Shown piece by piece: positions 43,385 through 54,527 of a stretch of DNA of 64,000 bases. This DNA is from Bathynomus jamesi. Lineage: Eukaryota > Arthropoda > Malacostraca > Isopoda > Cirolanidae. Below the pieces are notes generated by a model. The model was given only the letters and a program-made list of their open reading frames with translations, did no database searches and was not told the origin of the DNA. Within the stretch, counting starts at the first letter, position 1. The number at the start of each line of letters is the position of its first letter. Position numbers and translations under genes: made by a program. The stretch is taken from NCBI GenBank assembly GCA_023014485.1, contig JAJOZX010000089.1, positions 1,266,001 through 1,330,000 on the forward strand, in the 5' to 3' direction.

Positions 43385-43744
43385 CTTGCGTGTACGGGGG
43401 CGTGTTTTCCTTGTGCTCGTCGTTAAGGAGACGGGTAGAAGGGGGAAGTGACGTCATAGGGGTGGAGTGATAGAGGGGGGAGGGAGGGGAAGGGTCGGTG
43501 TCTCCCCCCAATATTCGGGTGTCCTTCGTGGGGAACGCATCGTCCTGACCCCCCAAAGTGGGGGCGGAGGAGGGGCGCCCCACGTTGAAGGATTCCGAGG
43601 TGCAACTGTGGAAGCGAACCCTTTGGGAGTGGGCGGGGTCATACGAAGGGGCTGCAAGGTAATGGGCGGGACTTAATGACGTCAGAGGCTCGAAGGAATA
43701 CGGCTCCGGACCAATTCCGCGATCAATCTTCAACGATAAAACAA
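43385..43744 (-). CDS. osp: osp exon x3: Pro/Ser-rich linker
   Basis: 360 nt, phase 1/1. I chose acceptor TATTTCGTCCAG since it matches the phase of x2; the nearer AG at 43728 would break it. Donor ACGCAAG|GTAACG. It encodes SLKIDRGIGPEPYSFEPLTS, then SYDPAHSQRVRFHSCTSESF, then NVGRPSSAPTLGGQDDAF and HKENTPPYTQ. Confidence 0.85.
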
Positions 43745-44880
43745 CTGGACGAAATAGCGAATTTCGTATATTTAAAAAAAAAAAAATCTTTAGTTTCTTA
43801 GTTAACGACAGCGACTTTGGTTTTCAAATATATCTTAGTTAATACTCGTATATTATGATGTAAATAAATATATCATATCAGTTACAGAGCTATCCAAAAA
43901 GGCGTTCTCAAAAATATGTACGCAACACGTTTAAGCGCACCAACGAAACACACACACTGTAGGGTGGTTTTGGCTTTCTAAAAATTTCTACTTTTCGCAG
44001 TTTGATCGCAAAACTGCTCATTTCTTACCGTAAGACCCCGAAAAGATGCTTTTTCTCGTTAAATTTCCCGTCGATTGATACCCATTACGCATCTCTAAGC
44101 GAATTCCTTCTAATTATAGGGCTTATCGAACCCGCGCCTATGATAGGTTAAGCCCGTGTCGAAAGGAACAAAGGTGGTGGTTACTAAATACGCATCGTCT
44201 AAGCGCATCTCACAAATATGGAAAAATGTCACACCCTTCTAATTCGGGAAACTCGCTAACCTTTTAACGTTAACCTTTCTACTGATAATTTTAGTTATCA
44301 ATGCCATTACGTCATTTATCAAACAAAATAGTTTCACGAACCAGACCTAACTTTTTTGGCGAGGAATTACTTTTAGGAAGGACCTTTCCCATCGGAAGCG
44401 CGGGTTTGACGAGCTTAGGAACGGCGAAAACTATATATTCTGAACTTGATTAAACGATTTTGGAGTTCGGGGCTTCATTGGTACACTTAAAACTTAACTA
44501 AAATATTTATTTACATAATATAGGAGTATTAACTAAGATATATTTCATATCCAAAGTCGCTCGTTAAGAAAGAAACAAAAATGAACCTTCAAAAATATTC
44601 AAAATTCACTATTTCGTCCCACTTGTTTAGTCGGTCCACAGTTGAAAACTCGTGACGTTATTGGTCCAGAGCGGTATAATAAAGCGGGAACGAAAGCAGT
44701 CAAATACACTACAAAATAATAATTATTATTATTAATTATCATAATTAATAACTGAAATGTTAATAAAAAATACTTCAAAATCAAACAATATTACATTCAA
44801 ATTTCATCAAATTAATAAATAATCAAACTCAAAATAAGCAAAACTTATCAATAAAAATAATTAGCCTTTTACAATTACCA
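43745..44880. other. Intron, about 1.1 kb, no gene recognised
   Basis: AT-rich, no domain, no clear repeat. A minus-strand AT-rich ORF at 44599-44784 is low complexity. Confidence 0.5.
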
Positions 44881-44894
44881 AGCTAAAAGTATAT

Positions 44895-45341
44895 GTAATA
44901 CACCCTGTTGCGTAAGTCCTCTCCTTCGTACGGGGATGAAAGACCATGAAAGACAGACGCAGCAATTTCGAAAATATAAGCTCACCCGACCCAAGCCCCA
45001 AAAAATGAAGCCCAGTTACCATAGAAACCAATAAACGCGTTTGAAGAAACCCATTACTTTGGAAAAGTACTTCAGGAAACAATATATTATTATTATTATT
45101 ATTATAGCCAAACAATGGTAAAATTTTTAACTTTAAAAATAATAACCGTCATAGTGTCTGTAATGGTTCTTAAAATAGGCTTCCACAGTAATGATTTCCT
45201 TGAAAACTTGTATAGGGGTTTCCATGGTAACGGTTTCATTTTTTAATGAAGGTTGAACCGAAATCTTCGAAACTACTGCGTTGCATCTCTTTCATAGTTT
45301 TTATCCCCGTGTACGCAGAGGATAGGAATTATGCAATCGGG

Positions 45342-45345
<4 letters not shown>
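44895..45345. repeat. Diverged inverted repeat pair
   Basis: 44895-45090 and the complement of 45160-45345 share order and wording: GCGTA..., ACGGGGATGAAA / ACGGGGATAAAA, ATGAAAGA, GCAG, TTTCGAA, GTTACCAT(A/G)GAAACC, AAATCAT/CCATTACT. An old foldback element or two inverted copies of one repeat. Confidence 0.6.

Positions 45346-45408
<63 letters not shown>
45345..45408. repeat. (TA)n microsatellite
   Basis: More than 25 TA units. Confidence 0.98.
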
Positions 45409-45413
<5 letters not shown>

Positions 45414-45596
45414 CAGATCACTACACTAACACGCATAAATAAAAACTGAAAAACAATCGAGTCCTTTCAACCAATCAGCGGAAAACAAAACTAAAGTTTC
45501 TTGTCCAGATTAGTTGAAAAGTACATGCTCGTTTTTTTTTTTAATTTAATTTGGAATCTGAGCAGGAAGGGGCAAAAGGAGATTCGAACTCGTTAC

Positions 45597-45702
45597 CTAA
45601 AGATGGCGAAGGTGTTCTGCCAAGGGCAGTTCTGCTCTGCTGTAGAACGCTCGAAGACTTAATGCCGGGAAATGTGGCGTTACGTTTATGTCGTCCATAT
45701 TG
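45597..45702 (-). CDS. osp: osp exon x2: linker after PH1
   Basis: 106 nt, phase 0 in, phase 1 out. Acceptor CTTATTTCAG, donor TTTAG|GTAACG. It encodes QYGRHKRNATFPGIKSSSVL then QQSRTALGRTPSPSL. The GRHKRNATFPG stretch is the kind of short conserved motif seen after PH1 in insect outspread proteins, as I recall. Splice sites and phase fit both neighbours. Confidence 0.82.
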
Positions 45703-45770
45703 CTGAAATAAGAAAAGGAACGTCATTTTGAAGCTTATTTTAAACCGATTTCTAACGGTCTTTTCCTGTG

Positions 45771-45786
45771 TGCGCGCGCGCGCGCG

Positions 45787-45833
<47 letters not shown>
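45771..45833. repeat. (CG)n(CA)n(TA)n compound microsatellite
   Basis: CGCGCG, CACACA and TATATA runs follow one another. Confidence 0.97.
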
Positions 45834-45836
<3 letters not shown>

Positions 45837-46574
45837 ACCAACCTCCAAATACGAAGGGAGGGCGAATGCAAATGATTGCAAAATCCCTTTTGAGCGATTA
45901 CCTAAACTCGTTGACGACAGATGGCTCTGTGGCTCACCGCTTAAAGGTCTTGACAGGAAACACCAATTAGTTTTCAAAACCTTTGCTTCCTCCTTATTAA
46001 TAATTACTATTCATAATAACTATTTTCATTTTCACAAAATTATTCTCTCATTTAAGTGCTTTCAAAACACACACACACTTTTTTGTGGGATATAATACGT
46101 GTGAAATTCTATAAAAACTGTCACAATGACATGTGTGTGTCTGTGTGTTTTCCTTTATCGATACTCATTTGATCTACTCGAGTTACCCACATTTCAAACT
46201 CGATTCTCAGCTTTTTACTTTTTCCACGTGAAGGAAAACATAATCAAGAGTATAATTTTGATGAAGACTAGTTTCAATTCTAGAATTTCTAGTTTATTTA
46301 GTGTTAACTTAAATAAGCTGGGAACGAGTATTTAAAAAAAAAAAAAAATGTTACCCCTAAAACGAAGCGAAACGAAGACACTAAGGTCGGAGGAGGCTCG
46401 ACTCCCGATGGTACTTGTTAATAATTAATTATCGACGAATTAGCTCAATAGAACGCATTAGTTGGCTCGGGCGCTGCGCCAGTCTCTGACCCTCCTCACT
46501 CATTGTTATCTAAAAGCGTACAGCGTTCGTCTCCATTTTCGTCTCAAAGAAAAATAATATCATTTTGGGGTTGG
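45834..46574. other. Intron, no gene recognised
   Basis: Unique-looking sequence; A-run at about 46335. Nothing coding. Confidence 0.5.
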
Positions 46575-46810
46575 GCTACGTCGTAGCCAATGTCGTAACA
46601 CCGCTTCCCGTTTGATCAGCGAAGTGCGAAGTTAGGCGACATTGGGTCGGATAGTAATTGGATGGGAGACCGTCCGCCGCGTCCAGACTACGTAGCGACC
46701 CGTGGTGGTTCGAATCCCACGTAGTAAAGCCGTAGATCCCCTCCGTCATGCGACCTTAGATGTTGCGAAGGAGGTTAAACAAAACCAATAATTATTATTA
46801 TTATTATTTC
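46575..46810 (+). repeat. 5S-rRNA-derived SINE, copy F1
   Basis: The first about 110 nt are 5S rRNA-like: CCGCTTCCCGTTTGATCAGC, AAGTTAGGCGACATTGGGTC and GGATGGGAGACCG (5S boxes A and C, the pol III internal promoter). A tail follows with TAGCGACCCGTGG, TTCGAATCCCACGTA, AAAGCCGTAG and GCGAAGGAGGTTAAAC, then an (ATT)n tail. 5S-headed SINEs are known as the SINE3 class. Second copy at 62.7 kb. Confidence 0.88.
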
Positions 46811-46991
46811 GGCGTTTGTTCAACCTCTTCAACCACTTTACGCGAGATTCGAACTACATCCACACCGAGGAAGACCGAGCGAGAAAAGCGCCTTTATCCA
46901 CGAAATCGAAGTTCCAGCCGAAACTCGAACCTACGACCTTCGACTACTACTACTACGCGCGAAAGAACCTCGACGTAACCTAATGACGTAC

Positions 46992-47183
46992 CTTGTGGGA
47001 CCTGGGAAACACCGAGAGGACCTCTCTCCACCATCTCGATTCCTCCCTGCAGGTTCCCTTGACGAAGGTCGCTCTATCGGGAGAGGTGATAGCGAGGGCA
47101 AACTGGTTTCCAGTCACGTCTTCCGCTTCCGACACCTCCAACACCCTGTTCATGTCAATCACGCCCTGAGGGATCGTCGCGGG
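46992..47183 (-). CDS. osp: osp exon x1: C-terminal half of PH1 domain
   Basis: 192 nt, 64 codons, phase 0/0. Acceptor CTCATTGCAG, donor CACAAG|GTACGT. It encodes IPQGVIDMNRVLEVSEAEDV, then TGNQFALAITSPDRATFVKG and REESRWWREVLSVFP. The GVIDM strand, the TP(D/E)R loop and the RWW helix are PH landmarks, and the wording is that of the first MPRIP PH domain. The preceding exon should hold the first half (a WFVL-type strand) but I could not find it up to 64000. Confidence 0.94.
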
Positions 47184-48075
47184 CTGCAATGAGGTCATGA
47201 CAACGGTTAAAATTAATCTTATTAATACCAGTAATTAGTGAATAGTATTTATTATAACAAACGGGGACCATTACCTTAATTACCTACGCCGACTAAGTGA
47301 CGGCGAAGATAAGGCGTTCAGCGTGGTTCGTACGTGGGTGGGTATGCGGTCGCAAAACCACAAACCCACCCACAATTGCGAGTGGCCTCAATGGTGCAAA
47401 GACCACTACTAAGGCCACATGCAGTCGGCATCACTGTAGTTATTATTATTATTATTATTAATATTTAAGTCAAACCTAAAATAAAGGAAGATAATTTAAA
47501 TGCACGATAAAATAGTTATCCCATTTAATATTTTGTTTGCCCATAAAGACAACAAAAAGTTATTTCTCAATTAACAAATAACTTTCCCCAACTTCCAACG
47601 CCTGCCCCCGCTCCCCCCGCCAAAAAATGTGCGAACCAAAAATATAAATATTCAAACTACAAAAAACTTCTAAAACCTAATTTTGATCTAAAAAAAAAAA
47701 AAAAAATTAAATTAAAAACTGATAAAACACAACGCGACTAAACAAAGGGAAAGAGAGTATCTATGAATGGCTTCGATGCATAATAAGATACAACTTCGAA
47801 TTTACGATACACATTTTCAAGATACATAAACTTGCAATATGCAGGTAAAAAAAAAGATTGAATTTCTATGTAATAACAATTAACAAGAGTTAATTCAGCA
47901 GAGTATCGTTTGTCGTTAGGCCGATTAGAGTTAATTTCATCCATCAACATTTCACAAAAGATCAAAGTTCTCCATCACAAAGAGCACTATTAATTTATTT
48001 AGGGAATTCCTAAGAACTCGTTCGATATCATGAGGTGTGCGCGTGCTTGTGCGTGCGTGCGTGCGTGCGTGTGCG
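47184..48075. other. Intron, no gene recognised
   Basis: 47280-47440 is GC-richer with CACAAACCCACCCACAATTG and GGCCACATGCAGTCGGCATC; this may be another repeat but I have no second copy. The rest is AT-rich. Confidence 0.4.
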
Positions 48076-48350
48076 GGCGGGGGAGGGGGTGCCTCGGTTG
48101 TGCAGCGGGTAGGGTCGCCGACTATGAATTCATCGGCCCTGGGTTCGGGACCCGGTGACGGCAGGTGGCGCGCAGCAAAACTTAGCTGTTCATCTTTCCA
48201 CACAATGGATACCCTGGGTAGCCTAGTGGGTAAGACGCTGGGCTGCTAGTGGGGCGTGGTTCGGCCTCCATGTTAAACTGTAGGTCTAAGGTGGAGTGAC
48301 AAGCTTGAACTTCGTCAGAATGAAAAATTCAAGCGTAAAGCAAAACTAAG
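48076..48350 (+). repeat. tRNA-derived SINE family S, copy S4
   Basis: Cleanest copy. Head GCCTCGGTTGTGCAGCGGGT (A box), B box GGGTTCGGGACCC, second unit GGGTAGCCTAGTGGGTAAGA, tail AACTTCGTCAGAATGAAAAA, ending at a (GT)n/(TA)n tract. Confidence 0.85.
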
Positions 48351-48377
48351 GTGTGTGTGTGTGTATATATATATATA

Positions 48378-48600
48378 CACAGGGTGTCCCATAAGTCCGG
48401 TCTCATAGGAAAATTTATTTTAAATTAAATTTCCAAAAGTAATACACGAGAACTAAAACAAATGTTAAAAATGATGTCTTGTTTTGGGACCTCTTTTTGT
48501 TGCAGGTAGAATAACAGGCAATGGCTAATATGGAAGGGAGTTACACTCCTCAGGAAAAGGCCTCCTAATACAAACTCCTAAACTCCCCTTTACAACTTCA
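48378..48600 (+). mobile_element. Tc1/mariner-type element left end (M5)
   Basis: CAGGGTGTCCCATAAGTCCG start, then the same about 190 bp as the MITE at 63.1 kb up to a transposase start (MANMEGSYTPQEKA) and a stop. No right end found. Confidence 0.78.
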
Positions 48601-48625
48601 TATTTTCGGACAGTAAATTTATGTA

Positions 48626-48728
48626 CGAGGTGAGTCACATCAAAACGCCCCCCACCCACCCCAAAAAATATTTCACATTTCATTTTATGTCAAACTTTCT
48701 TGGGGCCGCTTTTATGTGGCTCACCCTG
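48626..48728. mobile_element. 103-bp Tc1/mariner-type MITE
   Basis: Right end complement CAGGGTGAGCCACATAAAAG. The left end is its diverged copy (CGAGGTGAGTCACATCAAAA). TA on both sides. Confidence 0.75.
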
Positions 48729-49199
48729 TATTAGTTACGCGCGTAAATTCCATATTCTTGTTGATGACTATATTGATATTGGCAATTATGGTGCATACTC
48801 GCTCACCAGTTCTAAATTCCCCGTTTTTCCACGTTTTCCAGGTCAGGTTAGGTTCCATGGTAATGATAGTGATGAAGATGAGTAAAATAATAGTAATGAT
48901 ACAAATAATTGTGGTAACATTAACAACCGAGTATCATTTTTTTTCAGTAAACTTTAGAGGCCAGATGTCCTTCATTTCATAATTAAATTATACGACACTA
49001 CATTTGGAAAATATGAAAACGCTCGAGCCTAGCCAAGTCATAAACGATCTAAAGCTATGTTTTACAGTCAAATTTTGCTAAATATTAATTAAAATTCGGA
49101 TGATTAATTCTTAAACTATTTACAAAGCTACCCGAGTACCGTACACCTATTGAACTAAAATAAGTATTATTTAGAGTTTACAATTTCTTCTTAAAAATA
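48729..49199. other. Upstream intron or spacer, no gene seen
   Basis: AT-rich, nothing recognised. Confidence 0.45.
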
Positions 49200-52100
49200 A
49201 CAAAAGAGCTACCACGTATTTATGATAAGCCATTCCAAATATCTAATGCTCTCTAAAAATGTACCTTCGTGAATCCAGTCTACGAGTCTATTTTCTAATT
49301 TTCCTATTATGCCCTCGAGCTCTTCCGTCAAATTCTATTAAGAAAAAGCAAGTTACGCCTATATTGTCCAAACCTGAAAACATTTTGAACATCCGTATCA
49401 TATCTCCCCTCAAATAATGTCCGTCAAAGCTAAGCCCACCCAATTCCTTTTAATCTTTCACTTTATTCTAACTTTCTTAAGTAGGGATAAGCTTGGTTGC
49501 CGTACGTTGACCACCTTCAAGCGTATCTGTAATGTGCCTATGGTGACGTGACCAAGCTTGAATGCGGTATTCTAGGCGAGGTTTAACGCGAGAATTACGC
49601 AATATACAGATGATATCCTTAGTTTTGTAACTAATATTCATCTTCTCACTAACACCTAGCATTTAGTCGCTATACTCGTAACCTTTAGGCTGGCGGGACG
49701 CGGGATCGTTTCGCGACTCACGACTCGAGTGGTGCGTAATTTTACATTATCAGAATGGGGGCCCCCCGCACACTGCAACGACCGCGACCGATTCGCTGGC
49801 CTTAAGCAATGCTCAGAAAACTTGACATCACTAGTAATTACTCGTATAATGGCAAAAAAATTTCCTGATTAACATCTTGTAACCAGTTTCCCCGCATCTC
49901 ATAACTAAAATTTACATCATTTCTAATAAGGTGGAGGACTTTGCATTTTTAAACGTTGAATTTTATCCGTCAGACAATTAATCTATGAAGATCTTTTTGT
50001 AATTTATTAGAATTTTGTATTTATAACTGAGGAAACTACTTTTGCATCATCCGCAAATTTCCATATTTTATTACTTTCTCTAAATCATTTTCATACCGTA
50101 TATAATAAAGAGCAATAGACCTAACACCGACCCCTGTGGTACCTCACTTCTTACTTTCTGCCACCTAGATTTATGACCATTTAGAATTACTCTGGTCTTT
50201 CTCGTAACCAGTCTTCGACCCAATTTATGACTGACCTCGACGTTCAATGAGCTTTCAATTTATAAAGTAGTCTCCTACGTGGAACCTCGTCAAATGGCTA
50301 ACTAAAATCCAACTAAATAACATCTACACGTCCATCATCTACCTGATCAGTTACAAACTAAAAAGTATGAGAGATTAGACAAACATGACCTTCCTAAGCT
50401 AAATTCATGTTTGGAACATGAAATAAGATTAAAATTACCCCCGTGATCTTAAATAGCCAGTGATCTTGAATAGGGTACTATTCCTTAGAAAACTTTGCAG
50501 CTCGTACCTTTCATACCAATGATGATAAACTAACAAAATATCCTACCCCATTTTCACTAGCCTTTTCGTAAATGGGTACTGCATTTGCTTTTTTCCATTC
50601 AGAGCTACCACTACATAATTAATAGATTTATCAAACAAAATAGTTAGTGTCTCAGTTAAACCATCTTATTTTTTCTCCGAGAATCTTGGCATAAATACTA
50701 TCATTACCAGCGGCTTTATTTAGTTTCATTGTGTTACTTACTTGTCTTACATCATCATTCATCGTATGAATCCAAAAAAATTATTTTAATTCCTTAGATT
50801 CTGGCAAAGTTCTTAAGTTTTCTTCAGTAAAAATAAAAAAAGGTAAACTAATCATTAAAAATACCATCATCATCATCATTATTATTTTCAAATATTGTAT
50901 CATGTTCTATTGGACCAATCCTATCCACATTTTATTAGTGTACCTATTTATAAAAACTAAAAACCTTCTGAGGATCCTTATTACCATTTCTAGCTACATT
51001 TATTTCACTATACCTTTTGCTCTTGCTCATCAACCTAACTTATTTCTTAACTGCCTGTAATTACCCATTTTTGAAGTCCCTGGATGCTCTTTTCTTATTT
51101 TTAATCATTTTAGCAACGGTAGCTGTGCAAAGGTTTCCTATTCTCGTTATTCCTGACACTTCTCAAAGGAATACATCTGCATTGTATATCCTCTGAAACT
51201 ACTTTGAATTTAGATCACGTCTTGATAGCATTTTTATTGGGAAGTTCATTATCCCACTTTACTTACACTAACAACTCCCCAAATTTACTCTAGGGTCTAG
51301 TCACCCTTCCAGAAGCAAGGAACTATATGATCATTGCTGACTAGATTTCTATTTAATTCTATCTTAGAATGGATGATAAAATAGTCCCTATTCCCTAATG
51401 ACTCCTACTGCAAGTTCCCTAATAACCTCAATCAGTGGGATGGAACCAAATCTAATTGTGCTTGATCCCTAGTTCGTTCGTCTACAAATTGCGTTAGAAA
51501 GATATCAATACAGCATTCAATGAAGAAGTTACCTTCCCTATTAATTCCTTCTAAAAAGTTCCAGTCTATGATGCAGGTTGAAATCCCCCATAATTGATGT
51601 TCCAGCATTACCATTTTTTTTTTTAATTTCCTGAAACAAACGATCACCAACTTCCTGCGTTTGGTTTGGAGGTCTGTAAAATGCACTTACATGAATGTAC
51701 TCTTTACTCAATGCACAAATATCAACCCAAATTGATTCTACCCAGGGGCGTGTCTAAGCATGTAGGGTTGCCAGACGTCCGGTATTTTACGGGACAGTCC
51801 CGCATTTGATCCAAAAATCCCGCGTCAAAATCCCACGTTCAAAATGTCCGTCAAAAAATATTTTTTAAGCAAATTTTTTAGGGATGAATTAATTTTGAAT
51901 TTCAATATTATGTATAATAATTTCAATTTATTCACGATGTTTAATTGTTAAATATTATGGAATAAAATTTTTCTAATTTTGTTTGTTGTAATCGTTGAAG
52001 AAATCGTTTCAATTTGAAAAAAAATTTGGTCTTAAAAAAAAAACAGAAATTTTTTTGTCTCGCATGGGCATTTCAAAAATCTGGCAATCCTAGTCCAAGG

Positions 52101-52800
52101 GGGCGCAGGAGGCGCGCCTCCGTATAAATTCTACAGTTCCTATAAATTCTAAAGTAATTGTCAATTCAATACTTATTAATGCAAGTTTTTATTGTTCTTC
52201 AAATGTTTAAATAAAAAAGTTTGTCAGAAAATGAGTGCAAATCTCGTCCTTCAGCTGCTGTACTTAACGTTTCCGAGTACTGTATTTCCAAAATTTTCTT
52301 CCGCGTCCCCGCTGAGCCTCCCCTTTTCTTAATTTCCGTACACGCCCCTGCTACGGTTGTCTAATTTAATACTTTCATTCTGAACTGAAGTTAAATCATT
52401 CTTAATACGGTATATACGGTCAACCCCCACCCTGCTTATCGATTTTCTGACAAATATACACTGTATAACCATTTAACTCATTCTACGCTCTAGTGTCATT
52501 GAATACGGCATTACTAATACAGGTTATATCCAGATTTCCACTAATAATCATTTAACTAATTCAGTTTTATTCCAAAGACTGTGCATTTGTATAAAAACAC
52601 TTCAACCCCAAAGTTTTAATCGTCTCATTAATTTTGGCTCGATTGTTGATATGCGTAGTGCTGTCATCATTTGTCTCTAAAACCCCAACAGTATAAAAAA
52701 CATTTGTTCTGCCTCTATTATTTAATTTTTCAATCAAATCACTATACTACGTTTAATTTCTTGGGAAAGTCTACTTAACTTAAACTTCCCATTTTTATCC
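49200..52800 (-). mobile_element. LINE family D (CR1-like), very degenerate
   Basis: Minus strand. 51432-51686 keeps an endonuclease end (FIECCIDIFLTQFVDERTRD, QLDLV). 50100-50350 is the complement of SEVPQGSVLG and of a region like LDWTSAFDEVPRRRL. 49477-49662 keeps the C-terminal ILRNSRVKPRLEYRIQAWSR. Many stops and frame changes. It carries the hAT-like insert at 51743-52350. Confidence 0.75.
51743..52350. mobile_element. hAT-like MITE, with a second one nested inside
   Basis: Outer ends CAGGGGCGTGT and its complement (52340-52350). Flanks share only CTAC, so the target duplication is decayed or misplaced. Inner ends TAGGGTTGCCAGACGTCCGG (51763) and TCTGGCAATCCTA (to 52092). No coding. 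Confidence 0.6.
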
Positions 52801-52825
52801 TTGGCTGTCAAATTTTTTTTTTTTT

Positions 52826-53175
52826 TATGCGAGGAAGGGTCAAGGGCGAATGCCCGCAAAAATGCCCCCATAGAAGGAAAAATAGAACCGAAATAAAGAT
52901 CTTCGAGGCTGTTAAAACTATACCTTTTTTTTTAATTTTTGAAAAAATATGTAGTGCGTGATGTATGTATGTATGTGCAGCGAGGAATAGAGAGAGGGAG
53001 AAGCGTGTGTTTGAGAGCATGCTGGGCTGCTTACACGGTAGCTGATACGTGGAAAAAGATCAGATAAGGAGGACAATGACACGAGAAAAGGGAGTTCCAG
53101 CACTCCCTGTCTCCCGCGTAACGTCCGCCCCCTTATGAGTACATCCCTGGTCGATTGATGTTTACGATCTACTGC
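52826..53175 (-). mobile_element. LINE family A, internally deleted copy A4
   Basis: Only the 3' end (GCGAGGAAGGGTCAAGGGCG) and the 5' portion (shared with A1 at 4380-4640 and A3 at 19000-19250) remain, joined at about 52920. A 350-bp, SINE-like deletion derivative. Confidence 0.75.
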
Positions 53176-54527
53176 CGTAAAACACCTATAATTTATACCT
53201 ACATCCGCAATAATTTGACCTCGGCTTTCAGGCAACTTCTTCACTACCACATTCGCATAGGAAATATTACATCCTGGAGTACATATTCCTCCGTGAGGAT
53301 ACTCCCGTTATTGAGACTCTCTCGTTCCGATTGCTAATGAAAAGTCCCCAACCAGACTAAATTCATAATTTTTCTCTTCATCTAAATTACCAAGTATCTG
53401 AAACTTGTTAATAGCCGCTACCACGCAATTATTACTCTCTCTAATCCTAATTCCTCGCCTGACCTTTGACTTTAAGCCACAAATCAGACCTAACTTTGCT
53501 TGGACCCGTAACCTTGTACTAATATTAGGCTTAGGCCCAGACTGCAAAATCTGCAAAATTCTCGCTTTCCAAACTAAGAAAGTCTGGGCGCAATTTGAAA
53601 AATTTTCGTTCACAATATTTTCAAGTTTCTGGTAAAACTACTATGCAGACGGTGTCCATTGGGTCCTAATCTAATTTAGCATATTATCAAACTGTTATGG
53701 ACTGTCTCGATAGTAAAGTTTTGCCAAACTTTCACCCATGACGTTGGGCTCAAGTAATTTCAGTTAAAACTCTCGTTCGATACGTCTGTTGCGAGTGTGA
53801 TCCGTTTAAAAAAAAAAAAAAAAAAAATCTGTAAAATTTGAGTACATTTTGCAGTCTAGGCTGCCATTTTTAGCAAACTTTTCGCTTTCCAAATTGTGAA
53901 AGTCTCGCGCATAATATTTCAGTCTCTCGCTAACACCCTTCAGAAAAAAAAAAATGATCGCGTTACTTTCAGTAAAAACTCTTAATTTTAGTTTAAACTT
54001 TCATCCAACTCATCGAATTCGACTCATTTTGGTTAAAATTTTCGCCCGATGCGTCCAACGCGCGAATGTTATGAAAAAAATCCTCGCGCGATACCGTCGG
54101 AAATTTGAGCAGATTGTATAGATTGGTCTTTGGCTTAACTTAAAATTTGTATTGGTTAGCATTTCCTACGTTTTGCTCTATTTCCGACCCGAGTAACTTC
54201 CTCATTAGCTACACTATCAATTGTAGGGCTAACTTAGGCCTACTTGGCTCTACACTCGCAGCTTTATTTGGCATTGCCTAAAGCGCATTCTTAACCGCGC
54301 GTAAACGGTTACGGCAAAACCATAAACAATTTTTTGAGACTTCATACCCGAGTGCATTTGTTTCGTAATCTTGATGCAAGCCGCGTGGTTCTGATCATCA
54401 CAAGTCTCACGCTACAACTTTTTCCCTAGAGCTAAATTACTATTTATGACCCAAACACTCGGTCAAAAGGAATCTTAAATAATTATTTGTTTTAAACCGT
54501 TTAATAACTTCAGGAGGGTCGGATCTT
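53176..54527. other. Non-coding, nothing recognised
   Basis: Contains a 101-codon minus-strand ORF (53308-53613) with no known motif and loose repetition of TTTCGCTTTCCAAA and AAAGTCT phrases. Probably decayed repeat. Confidence 0.4.

Larger units (their letters stand above)
571..47183 (-). other. osp: Gene span: outspread/MPRIP-like protein, 25 exons, both ends outside the window
   Basis: Adaptor/scaffold gene of the MPRIP (myosin phosphatase Rho-interacting protein) and insect outspread family. Family members bind F-actin and the myosin phosphatase targeting subunit and act at the actomyosin cytoskeleton. Seen here: 25 exons on the minus strand with AG/GT borders and matching phases, encoding the end of PH1 (x1), a Ser/Pro linker (x2-x4), PH2 (x5-x7), a Ser-rich linker (x8-x11), coiled coils (x12-x20), a Ser-rich stretch (x21-x22), one 1.66-kb exon (x23), and a C-terminal coiled coil (x24-x25). 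Sum is 6,270 nt, or 6,273 nt if three apparent one-base gaps are filled (2,091 codons). The first half of PH1 and the start codon are not seen up to 64000. x25 ends at a donor, so more 3' exons lie before position 1. Introns are packed with transposons. Family identity is recognition from memory, not a database search. Confidence 0.82.

Noticed and set aside
46575..46690. Genuine 5S rRNA gene
   Set aside because: Only the promoter boxes and part of the body match; the 3' end runs into a tail shared with another copy at 62.7 kb.
49680..49860. piggyBac-type MITE with TTAA duplication (GGCTGGCGGGACG to GCTGGCCTTAA)
   Set aside because: The ends match only over about 10 bases and the TTAA copy on the left is not clear.
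53308..53613. 101-codon minus-strand ORF as a gene
   Set aside because: No start context, domain or splice signal; sits in decayed repeat-like sequence.
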